Under the pieces are notes generated by a model, which did no database searches, was not told where the DNA came from, and saw only the letters and a list, made by a program, of their open reading frames with translations. A stretch of 64,000 nt of DNA from Uloborus plumipes (taxonomy: Eukaryota; Arthropoda; Arachnida; Araneae; Uloboridae): contig JAXGGA010001060.1 of NCBI GenBank assembly GCA_038373865.1, positions 62,001-126,000 of the forward strand, in the 5' to 3' direction. Within the stretch, counting starts at the first letter, position 1. Every line of letters starts with the position of its first letter. This document shows positions 38,520 to 51,049 of the stretch, piece by piece. A program made the position numbers and the translations under genes.

Positions 38520-40503
38520 AGAGTCTCTCCATTATAAGTAGGCATGATTTCTTAATGCGTCCTTTTATTAGTTTGAAAATACACCGAGTCAACAAAGGGC
38601 TTAGTTTTCATATGTGTTCTACGTATAAACAGTTTTGAGACCGTTGGTTTAGAAGTTTTAAAAATGAAAAAAATCAGAGTGATGCATACATATTTGACAA
38701 TATTTGTTTTTATAAACAGATTATTACCTTTAGTAATCAAACAATTTTTACATCTAAAATGTAAATCAGAAGAGAGTTATATCAACTTAAACCATTGTTC
38801 TTTGAATAATTTTCATCTTATTTCAGAAACTACCCATCTGGTGTTCCTAAATATTTTGTTCATTTGTACCTTCACATATTCCTGAAACGTAAAATATCGC
38901 GTGAGTATTCATTCGAGTTACTAGTCACGCATTCCTAAGTTCCTCTACGTTATTCCCAGCGCTTCCAATGGAACTTAAGACTTAAGGAAGAAATTCGATG
39001 AACCAGTTAAATTCGATTTCTTTTCGGAGTTTTCTGCATCTTCCCTTCGCTACGCAACCAGAATTTTAGTTTTTTCTGCGAATTTTGATATTTCTCTTTT
39101 GTAACAACCAAAAATAAGTTTAAAAGTCGGCAAAAATTAAGCTCGCATTTCAGCAATATCTGGAATATATCTTCTGCGAAACTTGATTGTTGGAAATATC
39201 TTTTTAAACTCTTCCTTTCTTAATGGGACACATAAATAAAGGTTTCATGAAATGCATGAGAAAGTACATACATGAAATAGAGAGATATATTTATAGGAAT
39301 CAATTGTAAAAAAAAATCATGCATTTTGAAATGTATGTAGAAAACGAAAGAAATATTTAGGATAAACCATTACACAAAAACTCTATAAAAATTTTTAAAT
39401 ATTCTCAGAAAGAATTTATTAAATTTAAAAACACGCGTTTTTTTAAGTGTATTATTATTATTATTATTTTTTAAATGCTTTCGAAAACCAATACCAATAT
39501 GTGGGGTACATGTTGCAGAGCAACACAAATATTTAAGTAGTGTTAAACACAACGATAATTTAATTTTAGATATTAAAAACTATTTTGCTAATTAAATACG
39601 TATATATAGTTTTTAATCTGGTACATTTTACAGTTATTTAAAGCATGTTTTTTGGAAGGAAAGAAAATATTTTGAAAATTGTTTTCTTGATTTAAATAAC
39701 TAATTCTTTAGATAATTTTAAATCACATTCCGCGCATTTTAAACTTCTTTAAACACCTTCCTATCTAACAAATATAACGAAAAATTATTAAAACTTCAGT
39801 GATTTTGGTTCTTTGAATGCTTCATTGAAAATTACTCAGAAGGTTTGTATTTTACTAGTAAGAGCTAAATAATACATATGTACCCTCTCTCACCTAACTT
39901 ACCTACATATGTTTTAATTACCTAAGAGGAATCCATCAAAACTGTTAACTTCCTTATATATAAAGTTAAAGTCTAAAATAAACTCATTCTTAAATTTTTA
40001 AGATAAGTTCCTTTCAAACCCTGAAGTTCCAAAAAATAAATCATAAATAATGAAGAAGAAGGAAACCGCAAAAGAGCACAAAGATGAATTCAGCCCAAAA
40101 TCAAGACCGCTGTTTTGAGAGCTATGCCTCTTGGGAATTCTCCACGGTATAAAAAATAAATAGTCGCCAGAAATGAGGTGAAAGAAACAACTGAGACAAG
40201 TTTTTAGAAATAAAGAATTTCTGTGTTCTCCCCGTGGGATTGTTAGAGGCAGTTAAAATAAAGTGGGCTTGTTTGAGCAGAAAAGTCCGACTCCTTTCTG
40301 CTGACAACGACAATATCTTTTGCTATTAAAACCTGTATATTTCATGTAACTGATTATGTTAAACCATTTGCTTGTGTAGTAATATAATTTCTACAATGGG
40401 TTTTAACGTTCAATTAAGAGAAAGCAGTGTATTTGCAGCAGTAATATGCTCTTAAAAGAATCACATGCAATAAAAATATTTTTTATTATGTGCTAGCCCT
40501 ATA

Positions 40504-42357
40504 GGGGAAGACCGCCTATATTGGACCACTGCTTAAATTGGACCTCGGGCTTAAAATCTAGTACAGAGATCTGTGCTACACTTTAACAGTAGAAATATGA
40601 AGTTTTAAGAATAAAACCAATGTGTATGAAGTTTCACCACGATCTGAACTATTTAGCGCGAGTTACGGCTAGATTTGTGTTGAAAACGTGCGGAATCTTA
40701 TTTCGCGGACTTGTTTCTAGAAGGATAACTCAAAAACTTGTGGGTTGAGGTAAAATGCTGTTACAGTATTATAATCTGTGTTTAATAAGGATTACATCGA
40801 TGTATTTACATGCGCAATTGTGATAATTTTTAACAGAGCAATGAACTGAAGAATAAAAAATGGCGTGTTTTCCTTTATTGGAACGAAAAAAATTTCCTAT
40901 ATTGGACCAGTGGTCCAATTTAAGAATATGATTTTAAACAAGACTTTTTATTAATCGTAACATAAAATAAGTGACTCATCTGATTTAATAGCGTAGTTAG
41001 AATTATTTTAATCATACTTAACAACCTATTCACGATATTCATTTTAACTTTTTTATCAAGCACATTTTTATCAAGCAGAAGCTGCAACTTCTTAAAATGT
41101 ATGCTTTTTTTTCTCTTCATCTATTAAGCTGAAGTTTCAGGTTGTTAAACATAGTTATTAACTTAAATAAAATTCTTGCTGATTTATCGAGAGAAAAATA
41201 TGAAATTCTTCGATATTTTCGAAAAGATTTTAAAAGGAAACAATTTATATGCTACTAAATGTTCAATGTAGATAAAGCTAGTCTTTTCACTGTACAAAAG
41301 TCCCAAAATATATTGACGTATAGAGGCAAACACCATGTTGGAGCAGTAATGAGTGGTGAACAGAATTTCGAGCTCCCATGCTCATTTTCAAAAGTTTACG
41401 TTCCATGTATGAATTTCCCGTAAAAGCATCCCCCAATGAGAAATATTCTTGTTCAAAAAATGGTTGGATCACAAACGATAATTCACACAGTTGATGCAAC
41501 ATTTCATCAAAACTGTTAAGCCAAGAAATGTAAAAAGAATGTTTTCGATTAATGGACAGTCACAGCACTTACATAAAGAGCATTGATGCAATAAACTTGA
41601 CAACGAGAACGATAAATGTTTTCTGTTTAAGCACATCATGCACGTAGATGTGGTCTTTATTCAGTCTCTGTCAACATATTTTAATCGAGAATGTGATACA
41701 TGGAGGCGAGAACATCCAATAAGATCCATTATCTAATATCGCATAGGAGAACTGTTGGGTAACTCTTACGGGCAAACCGCAATCAATGCCATGGCAAATG
41801 CTGTGAGTTGATTCCAAAGAACAGAAGTTTGGCCTGTTTATTGGCATGTGTTTAAAGACATTGATTTGGCTGCAGTAGAATTAGAGGTAAGTATAGTCCA
41901 GATAAAACGACTCAAAGTGAGCAGGTTACATGCTCGGAGTAAGTTGTACACCGTGTACAAGAACTAGCTACGACTTAACATGATTAAGTGCATTAAATGC
42001 CATCGGCGAGTTTTTCCACACTGCCTAAGTGAGGCCGAAGCAAAAGAAATTGTATTTCAAATCCTGGAAAATAGCTGTATAGTTCAAATATAAATTATTC
42101 TATGATTTCTTGGTATGGTCCAATTTAGGAAGCGCATGGTTCAATTTAGACGCATATATTCCTAAATTGGACTTTTGCTACTTTTTATAAGATAATTTTT
42201 TTAAAAATAATTTTCATATTTTCAGAAAATATAAGCTCCTAGGGCGGTTCCTGATTAAATTTAGCTTACGATGCCCTATTTGGCATTTCTGTTTTGCTTC
42301 ACATGGAGCGACACAGGCCTCCTGTTCTTAGGGGTTCCAATATAGGCGGTCTTCCCC
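40504..42357 (+). mobile_element. TA-flanked pogo/Tigger-like transposon
   Basis: A 1854-bp element with 20+-bp TIRs starting ggggaagaccgcctatattg and the inverse at the right, flanked by TA (40502-40503 and 42358-42359). The interior carries a broken transposase (annotated separately) in the + direction. The subterminal ends repeat the phrase tattggacc / tccaattta several times. TA target, TIR length and transposase type fit the pogo/Tigger (Tc1/mariner superfamily) group. Confidence 0.8.
41270..42095 (+). pseudogene. pogo/Tigger-like DDE transposase remnant
   Basis: Blocks typical of the DDE domain of Tigger/jerky-type transposases occur in order on the + strand. NGWITNDNSHS (41459 onward, a different frame) matches the conserved GWI/GWM segment. 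HVDVVFIQSLSTYFNRECD (41641 onward) matches the H-P-L-D-V-x-F-F-x-P-L-K segment with Pro missing. NAMANAVS, a stop at 41809, then FQRTEVWPVYWHVFKDIDLA matches the N-A-x-x-G-F-R-x-T-G-I-W-P block. In-frame stops at 41734 and 41809 plus at least one frameshift show it is dead. The N-terminal DNA-binding part is not recognisable. Confidence 0.7.
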
Positions 42358-42508
42358 TACACGTTTTTCGTCATCCCTTATTTTTGAGTAGAGCACTAGA
42401 TACTATTTATTAAATCACGTACTGAATTTTAAAATGTATTCTATAAAAATAAAGGCTTCTGAAGGATTAACATACTTTAATTGAGAGTGATTTTTTAAAA
42501 TTTATTTA

Positions 42509-44211
42509 GGGTGAGTTCTGGTAAGTGCGTACCCTTTTTTGCAAAGTTCATGTTCTCAAGGATGCTGCTCTGTTGAAAAATCTTGTACATTCACAATTTT
42601 TTTTTAGTTTTCTTTCCAAGTCCTTTACTAAGATTTTCAAGCATATAATATGTCAAATAAACCATAAGGATAAGTTTTGTGACCTGGTTTATGACACCTA
42701 TTCTAAGGTACGCACTTTCCCTACCTAGCGGGGTAAGTGCGTCCACCTTAAATTATGTGAATATGAGCAGGAAAAAACTTCTGGCACATATTAAATATGT
42801 TAGGTAATTGCCTTGGGATAATTCTTAATACTAGAGATCAGCACTTGCTTGCATGGATGAAACGCAATCAGTGATATCCCACGTGTCTTGAGAACAACTG
42901 TGATTTGAAGATTGAGAGAGTTGTGCCTGTGATTCTTCCTTTGTCCTTTTAATAAGACCAAGTGAGCAAATGTAAGTTGTTTTTATTTAGTAATAATCAC
43001 TTCTAGTCTACATAATTTATTTTGGTTTAATACATTAATCAGTCTATGTTTAAGCCAGGGTTCGCACTTACCCCTTCTTACATGTAAGATGAAACATGTG
43101 CATCTAATAGCATTGTTGTAAGTGCGTTGCGTACCCCTGTGATTTTCTTTAATTCTATTTGTATGGTAGATCGTTAGGTGACCTGAATGAACAATTCGTT
43201 TTTTTTTTTTTTTTTTGAATAAATACGGTTTTAATATTTTTCTTATTAGAATCAGCAGAAGTAATAGAAAACACACAATAAAGAGCAAAAAAAAAAAAAA
43301 ATAAATAATTGATCATGATATGATACTTGTACTTTTTTTTTTCTTGTACATTGAAATAGTTTTTTACAAGGTGTTCTTAATTTTCTTAAACATAATTTAT
43401 TCATTATTTCACCTTCGTTTTTTGAATCAGTTGGTTCCTCATTAAGTATGTCACTTAATTTCATTGCTTAATTTGTGATTCTGGTTTAAATTAATGATTA
43501 AGCTTATGATCGCTATTTTCAACGAAAAATGTACTAACTGATACTTAAAAGCCAATATATTTCAGAGATATTGAATAAAATTGAAATCTTAAGCCGCATT
43601 CAATGTAAATATAAACACTTGATGGAAATGACGTCGGATTTATAATCGGCTTATAAAAGAGTTATAAGCAAAATTAAAGGTGAATTACGAGAGTCGTATT
43701 TTCCACGTAATGGTACAAACTTGCCTCATCATAATGGTACGCACTTGCTCCGAATAATAGTACGCGTATGCCTCATGATAGTGGTACGCACTTGCCCCAT
43801 CAAAATGGTACGCACTTGCCCCCACCTTACTTTAAAGAAAGGGAAAGTGCGTACCGTCATATAAACAAATTTTACTTAGAATATTTGATCAAAATACCCC
43901 ATGTATGTTATTAGTAGCTATTACTCAAAAGAAACAACTTGCATTTCTTGACTTCAATTGCTTGGTATGACTACAAGAGAAACTGAAACAAAACCTTCTA
44001 AATCTTTACTTTAGAGTTTTTTTTGAAGACATTTAAGTTGTCGCTGATTGTGTTTCGTCTATTGAATCCAGGCCTGAATTCTACCTATTGAAATTATCAT
44101 TAGACAGTTATCTAACATAGTCGATGTGTTGCAGAAGCCATTTCAGGACAGTGTTCATATAATTCCCAGTGGACGCACTTACCCCGTGGACGCACTTACC
44201 AGAACTCACCC
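42509..44211. mobile_element. TA-flanked element with GTGCGTACC-rich ends
   Basis: A 1703-bp element. Termini gggtgagttctggtaagtgc and inverse are flanked by TA (42507-42508, 44212-44213), possibly a longer TTTA-like duplication. Subterminal GTGCGTACC / GGTACGCAC motifs recur, including a run of about 31-bp-spaced copies of ggtacgcacttgcc at 43709-43825 (annotated separately). Two minus-strand open frames (42983-43288, 43252-43464) overlap and contain no transposase motif I know. Its design (TA target, ends made of a repeated short phrase, ~1.3-1.9 kb) parallels the elements at 30105 and 40504, suggesting the same broad group. Confidence 0.7.
43709..43825. repeat. Short tandem array inside the 42509-44211 element
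   Basis: Four to five copies of a unit of about 30-33 bp containing tggtacgcacttgcc, diverged from each other, within the right subterminal region. Such arrays can be transposase-binding repeats; that role is inferred. Confidence 0.6.
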
Positions 44212-44400
44212 TATTTATTTTCTTCCAGATTTAAATCATAGCTAAATAAGTTTGAATAATGTACTTCGTTACACTACGCGTATTCTTAACTGTTTTACAG
44301 TAAAAAAAAACTAACGCTTAAACATATTAAACGAGATATAACCAAAAAGTCATGTAGAGGTATTCCAGATATTCTTGTCTTGTTTTTACATTTAGTATCC

Positions 44401-45945
44401 GGGTCATTCCATATAAAATCAACAAATTTTCAGAAATTTCCGTGCCGCACCATTTTTGATTCTGATCATGCTTGGTAGGAAATATGCACCAATATTCTGT
44501 ACCTCCAAACTGTTTTTTTTTTTTCCTCGAAAAAATTTTATTCTCGAGATATAGCCATTTTTTTTTGTTCCGCCGATGAGTAAAATTCGGCATTTTTGAT
44601 CTTTTTTCTAACAGCTCTGGTAAATTTACTTAAAGTGGTAGAAAGATCAAACATGGCTTATTTTAAAGCTAAAAGAATGAACATTTATTTGTGCATAAAA
44701 AGAAACGGTTTGGGTTCAGCCTAAGTATAAATTTTCCCGTGTCAATTCGCGGTTCAAAAAGTGCTGATTTCGTCATTTCAAGCATGAAAAAATATATGAA
44801 GGACTGACAGTGGGGTTCTAATTTTTTTTTCTCTTGCACCCAGTTATAGATACTAGAAAATTGAAAATAATTTCTTTAACTTATGCTAAAAAATCTTGCA
44901 TGAATTTTTAATTTTCAGAGGGCCTTATCTCTTTGATGCCTAGGAATAACAAGACAGTTTTTATTTCGATTTAAAGGGCAATGTAGCGCCTTCCTCCTCC
45001 ATGCATTTGCAAATTTTTACTAAGTGTTCCACAGGCTATTTTTGGGGAGTGAAAAGGGCCATTTTTCTCAAGTTTAATGTATTTTTTCATAATAATCATC
45101 TAATTTAGAAGGCTTATATCTCTTTAATGCTTTCGAATTACAAGACAGTTTTAGTTTCCTTTTAAAGTTCAATGTAATGCCTTCTTGCTCCATACATTTT
45201 CAAATTCTTACTACCTGTTCTACAGGCCGTTTTTGGGGCATGAAAAAGGATATTTTTCATTTTTTTTCAAAGTTTGAAAGCTTATATCTCTCTAATGCCT
45301 TGGAATAACAAGACAGTTTTTGTTTCATTTTAAAGGGTAATGTAACACCTTCTTACTCCATGCATTTGCAAATTTTTACTACCTGTTCCACAGGTCGTTT
45401 TTGGGGAGTGAAAAAGGCCAATTTTCATTTTTTCTCAAGTTTAAGCAATTTTTTCATAATGAAAGACTATTGGTATCATCTAATTTTTTTCTGTGCTTCT
45501 TGTATCTATAACTGGGTGCAAGAGAAAAAAAAATTAGAACCCCACTGTCAGTCTTTCATATATTTTTTCATGCTTGAAATGACGAAAACGGCACTTTTTG
45601 AACCGCGAATTGACACGGGAAAATTCATATTTAGGCTTAACCCAAACCGTTTTTTTTTATGCACAAATAAAAGTTCATTTTTTTAGCTTCAAAATAAGCC
45701 ATGTTTGATTTTTCTACCACTTTAAGTAAATTTACCAGAGCTGTTAGAAAAAAGATCAAAAATGCCGAATTTTACTCATCGGCGGAACAAAAAAAAATGG
45801 CTATATCTCGAGAAAAAAAAATTTTCCGAGAAAAAAATAAAACATTTTGGAGGTACAGAATATTGGTGCATATTTCCTACCAAGTATGATCAAAATCAAA
45901 AATGGTGCGGCACGGCCCATTTGTTGATTTTATATGGAATGACCC
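44401..45945. mobile_element. Foldback element with GGGTCATTCC ends and internal tandem repeats
   Basis: Arms of about 450 bp (44401-44852 and 45503-45945) are near-perfect inverse copies with termini GGGTCATTCCATATAAAATC. The 4-bp sequence atcc flanks both ends (44397-44400 and 45946-45949), a plausible 4-bp target duplication. The central ~650 bp contains three diverged copies of a ~170-190-bp unit (near 44922, 45112, 45280) each with atctctttaatgcc, aacaagacag and gttccacagg. No transposase. Open frames of 62-108 codons on both arms are mirror images of each other. Superfamily not assigned. Confidence 0.75.
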
Positions 45946-45949
45946 ATCC

Positions 45950-48900
45950 ATCAATTTTAGACGACAAATATTTCTTTCACATTGATAACAATCTATGATA
46001 GTTTTTAAAATAGGTAAATAATCATTACCATCTTCATTAATAATTAACATCAAAATGAACTGGAGTATAAACACACATTTTTGCAAGAAAACAATGATTC
46101 CTCGTAGAACTAAAAAATGTATTTATTTCTATGGAATGAAATCCACCGCCGGCCTTAGCTTTAGGAAGGTAACATATTGCTTAACGTATTTCTATACTAG
46201 TCTTCTAACATTGATTTTTTAAAGCATAATTTTAAATTAAAAAATATTAATTATAGATTTTACTAGTTAACGTTCCCCAAGAACCTGTTTTTGACGCTTA
46301 TGAAACTTATTTCGTAAATAAAATCAAATATTTCATTTGTGAATAAGTTTCATTTGTTCTATAACGAAATACCTTCAACCTTAAATAGTTGAAGTACTGC
46401 ATAAACTTTGAAAAAACTTATGAAAATATGCATAGATGTACAGATATTTGAACTAATATTTACTAAGTGTAAAACCATTTATAGTTATACACTTTCACAA
46501 TAATAGTAAACCAAAAAAAATTACCCATCGCAACTTCAGACAATTTGCTTACGGATGACAATTTATTTCGGTAAATGAAGTAAGGCATGAAAGTCTTCTA
46601 TTTTGATCAATACCCTTTCTTCCTAACATTTCCCTTGCGTTACGAGGCAGAAATTTACAGTCTCTCATAAAACCAACTAGTTTCAGACACCGATGGCAAC
46701 ACCAAAGATAACCCCAACAACCCCTACCCAGCACTACAGCGTTGTTCTTCCTCAAAATCCAATAGCCGCACTCGTAAAATAGCCTTTACCTGTGGCGTGT
46801 TTTTGCTGTTATATTACGTTTCGATCTAGATCATAGTTTGTGGCACATATAAAGTCTGGAAGAGTGACTTTTTTTTTATTTATGTTTCTTTAGAGTTATA
46901 TAATAAAGAAGAAGTAACATACTGGTGTCATTTTAGGAACATAAAGATGGCGATTTTGGCGGGTTGAACGATATCACGTGGCTACAGCATTTTAGTGAAA
47001 TTCAATTACTGAGCGAGGTCGAAAGTCTTTCATAAGTATAAAATATTTTTCCCTTCCAAAATGTATTTACGAAAAAGTAAAAAGAGGGAAATTTAGGCTT
47101 TATAAGCTAACACTTGATAGAGATGGAAAATAATTGAAAAACAAAATTAAAAATTAAAAATTAAAATGAGGTAATATGTAGTGAGTGACAAAAATTTAAA
47201 AGTGAAAACAAAAGGAAACAAAATATACTGTCACTGCGACCTTTGAAAGTATAATTTTAATTTTTTGTCTTCCAAATAAATGATTTTTATTGGTTAAAAA
47301 TTTAATTTTAAAGCAACAAAAACAAGACCACGTTTATCGGTTATTATGTTTACCATTTTTTTTTTCATCGCTAGTAAGATTTTAAAAAATTAGTTTCCAT
47401 TTTCTAAACAGATTAGAAAAAAAATAAGTGCCGTACATTTACTGCAGTCTTTTTCTCTCATATTGCGTTACATAACGTATTTCGTTTTTTATTTATTTAT
47501 TTCTAATGGATAAACTAGCAAAAATAGAGTACCCACTAATTGTTTCCTACTATAATGTAGCACTCTTATTTTTGGGTTAAGAATTCAAAATAAATATATT
47601 AGATATTTCCATACATAATGATGTAAAATACTGAGTTGCTTCTGTGCAGTTTAACCAATAACAAGTAAGCCGATTAAAAGAAAAAAAAAGTATTTTTGTC
47701 TTATTTGCAAAATTACGTGCCATAAATAGGTGTGTGTTTCTTTTTTTTCATTTTTACTTACTCCATTTATTTTCTTATGTAGTTTTTAGTGGACTTTTCG
47801 GCCAAACGTTTTCTGTTTTCAACCTATTATATAAAATTTTTTATCTATTTAAAAAATAAAAAAAATATCTCTTTAAAAATTGCTAGTGTAAAAAACCCAA
47901 TGTGTTATCATTTACTCCTTCAAGTAAGTTCATTATAGTGTAAAATCAATTTAATTAGGCGTAGGTTTTTTTGTTTTTTCTATGTAAAAACGTATTTCAT
48001 CACTAAAAAGTAAATTAGTAAATAACCAAATGTTTAGGCAGAAAAGGCGTAAATTTGTTTTTAGAAGTAATTCTGCGCATTTTAAAGGACGAATAATTAT
48101 TATGCAGCAATGAGAATTAATTAACAATAATGTTGAAAAAAAAATAAGTGCGGAAAAAGAAAAGAGTTTAGAAATGTATTTTTGGTAATGAATCAAATGT
48201 AGAATCAATTTTCTATTCCTTTTGAATCCGTTTTGAGCTGCTGGAATAGCTAAAAGATTGAATGAGATGTCTTGTCACGAAAAGTCTATATCACGTGACC
48301 ATGGAAAAGAAAAAGAAAAGAAATGTATAAAACTTCAGTACTATCAAGTTTCACACACTAATGTTCAGTATCTAAAACATTAGCCTGACTTTTTTGATGA
48401 TCATGGAAATTATAGTAGAACTCTGAGCGAAATCTTAAAGAAACTTTTTCAGCACAATTATTATTAAATTAAGATCTTTTTTATGTTTTGCTAAATGAAG
48501 AAAATTGGGAAAAGACTTTAATTACGTTATGTTATTAGGTCGAATCCCTGAATTTATACGAATAATATGCTCCTCCATTTTAATATATTTATGAACTTAA
48601 TTGTAATAATCCAACCATCGTTGTAGAGATGGCAAGTTTTCTAATAGAGACTGACACTAAAATAGTAAACACACTTCAGCGGGTATCAGGTGGTAGTTAT
48701 AAAATGAGCTGAGGGACCATCCAATTGTTTCATTCATTTATTTTTAACATCAAATCAATGGCCCCCTTAGAAGCATCCATTATGGCAGGAGGTAATTGTT
48801 TACTATGACAAGCCTGAAAAAGAATACTACAGAAAGTAAGATCAGCATAGAGCTCACTTAAGAGTGGTTTCGCATCCAGCATAATGATTTATTTACATTC

Positions 48901-49267
48901 AGGCTAAATAAAATTTCATTGTACTAATTACGCGAGGTATTAAAACATGTTGTCGATTTTTTAAATCACACATTATTTTTTTTATTCCCATAGTTATGTT
49001 ATTCTATTCAAAATGACTCCCCCCCCCTCTCTTTACATTCTTTAGACACTTGCTCTAGCACTTTTTCTAAACTTCGTATCCCTCTGATAAGCCATTTTCA
49101 TTATAGCTTTGATTTCTCCAAGTGGAACAATCTTTACGTTATTAGGTGTATCAAATCTCTGTCTCATAAATGGTCTCTTAAGTTTTCGGTGCAAAAAAAG
49201 TAAAAAATACAGTGAATATGGTGTGATATGTTAAAAGAAAGTTGTTTGTGACAAACAAAACAAGACC
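45950..49267. other. Intronic stretch without genes
   Basis: AT-rich DNA with homopolymer tracts and a C9 run at 49019-49027. Open frames under 90 codons, none recognised. Confidence 0.45.
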
Positions 49268-50307
49268 GCAACCTCCAATGATACACGCTTACCCCTAAAA
49301 CATTTCCTAAAATATCTTGGCTCGACCCAAACCAGATACCAACACCATCAGCAGCTTACCTAATGGTGATTCGACGATTTATCTACACTATTTTCCTCAT
49401 TTACTCCTCCTTCAAGCTTTAATCAGTTGTTAACGTTTTGGTCAACAACTGATTGAATGTTGAAGAACTATGAAACTTGTCATTAACACTTTCCCCAGCC
49501 TCTTGGATAAGCTTGTACTAATTACAAATAGTTTTTTGAATAGGCTTAAAGAAGACTTAAATTATGCTACACTGTAAGAAATGGATGGTGTTTTTACAGT
49601 TTAATACACCGCAGAAGCAACCTCCAATGATACACGCTTACCCCTAAAACATTTCCTAAAATATCTTGGCTCAACCCAAACCAGATGCCAACACCATCAG
49701 CAGCTTATCTAATGGTGATTCGACGATTCATCTACACTATTTTCCTCATTTACTCCTCCTTCAAGCTTTAATCAGTTGTTAACGTTTTGGTCAACAACTG
49801 ATTGAATGTTGAACTATGAAACTTGTCATTAACACTTTCCCCAGCCTCTTGGATAAGCTTGTACTAATTACAAATAGTTTTTTGAATAGGCTTAAAGAAG
49901 ACTTAAATTATGCTACACTGTAAGAAATTGATGTTGTTTTTACGTTTTAATACACCGCAGAAGCAACCTCCAATGATACACGCTTACACCTAAAACATTT
50001 CCTAAAATATCTTGGCTCAACCCAAACCAGATGCCAACACCCTCAGCAGCTTATCTAATGGTGATTCGACGATTCATCTACACTATTTTCCTCATTTACT
50101 CCTCCTTCAAGCTTTAATCAGTTGTTAACGTTTTGGTCAACAACTGATTGAATGTTGAAGAACTATGAAACTTGTCATTAACACTTTCCCCAGCCTCTTG
50201 GATAAGCTTGTACTAATTACAAATAGTTTTTTGAATAGGCTTAAAGAAGACTTAAATTATGCTACACTGTAAGAAATGGATGGTGTTTTTACAGTTTAAT
50301 ACAGCTA
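49268..50307. repeat. Three tandem copies of a ~348-bp unit
   Basis: Units start at 49268, 49617 and 49963 with gcaacctccaatgatacacg and are nearly identical (a few substitutions; a 3-bp deletion in copy 2). Each unit ends with the first ~40 bp of a CACTG-type MITE. Each also contains a perfect 11-bp hairpin (aatcagttgtt / aacaactgatt, 49421-49454 in copy 1). High identity means a recent expansion. No recognised coding sequence. Confidence 0.85.
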
Positions 50308-50409
50308 ATTTTATAATAACTAACTGTAAAAATTGCAAATTTTTCAGTAATAAACTGTAAAACTGTTAATTTTACTCAAATAAACTGCGAAATTGCTAAT
50401 TTAAGAGTG
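50265..50409. mobile_element. Short CACTG-type MITE
   Basis: CACTGTAAGAAATGG at the left after TA (50263-50264) and aagagtg at the right before TA (50410-50411), 145 bp, with TTTACAGTTTAATA and ACTGTAAAA units inside. Its left ~40 bp recurs at 49570 and 49918 as the ends of the tandem units, so the duplication breakpoint lies within this MITE. Confidence 0.6.
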
Positions 50410-50549
50410 TATGATGCATGGTAAACAGTGCGAAATACTGTAGGCCCTGAGATGTATCAAGAGGACCATATTACTTTTTAGACTTCCTCATTAATGAAGA
50501 AAAGTATAAAGGTACTGTTCAATAAATCGTAAAATTAAATCCTATAAAG

Positions 50550-50612
50550 AATGACTCATTTTTCCACACTATTGACCTATTTTACCCCATGCTATTTTGC
50601 AAAATGAGTCAT
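50550..50612. other. Hairpin in a decayed repeat
   Basis: aatgactcatttt (50550-50562) and aaaatgagtcatt (50600-50612) form a perfect 13-bp stem with a 37-base loop containing ttttaccccat. The phrase tgacccattttaccccac recurs near 50787-50804, so this may be a remnant of a transposon like the one at 30105; ends not found. Confidence 0.4.
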
Positions 50613-51049
50613 TGGCAACCCATTTTATAACTTATTTATCAGTATCAATATTTTGTTTTTTACAACATATTTCACTTAAAATGTCATGAAGAAGAGGCAT
50701 TTACATGTCCTTAGCATTTTTTCCACTAGTTGAATCAATATATTTTTTACTGTCGTAGCGCGAACGTAAAATTGCTCTTTTTTGACCCATTTTACCCCAC
50801 CTGACCCCACAACTTATTTTAGCAACATTTTATTAATAACCCATATGATTATCAATGGGACCAATATTCCACGTACTGTGCTTTTTTTTTATTAGCTTAA
50901 ATTTTGATTTAGATTTCCACACAAATTTCAAATATTTGTAAAATAAATACGGCAAACCTAATCGAAGACTTTATTGCAAACGTTTGTCTTAAGATCTAAC
51001 TAGTCAAAGATAAATTACATCTTTCAATTGTCCGAAGGAAAAACTTCAC

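Larger units (their letters stand above)
31399..40503. other. Long intronic stretch with few features
   Basis: About 9 kb of AT-rich sequence. It includes a two-copy repeat near 32776-32955, a G9 run at 32943-32951, an A-rich tract at 33460-33476, a perfect 16-bp hairpin at 38471-38519 and a short ATT microsatellite near 39451-39468. Open frames are 60-75 codons and unrecognised. No Dpr downstream exon seen. Confidence 0.45.

Noticed and set aside
43709..43825. Short regularly spaced repeats resembling a CRISPR array
   Set aside because: Eukaryotic context, degenerate units and intervals nearly as conserved as the repeats; they are subterminal transposon repeats.
45360..45998. Several frames of 62-108 codons, with near-identical peptides also on the minus strand at 44327-44593
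   Set aside because: They are the two arms of the foldback element read on opposite strands, not paralogous genes.
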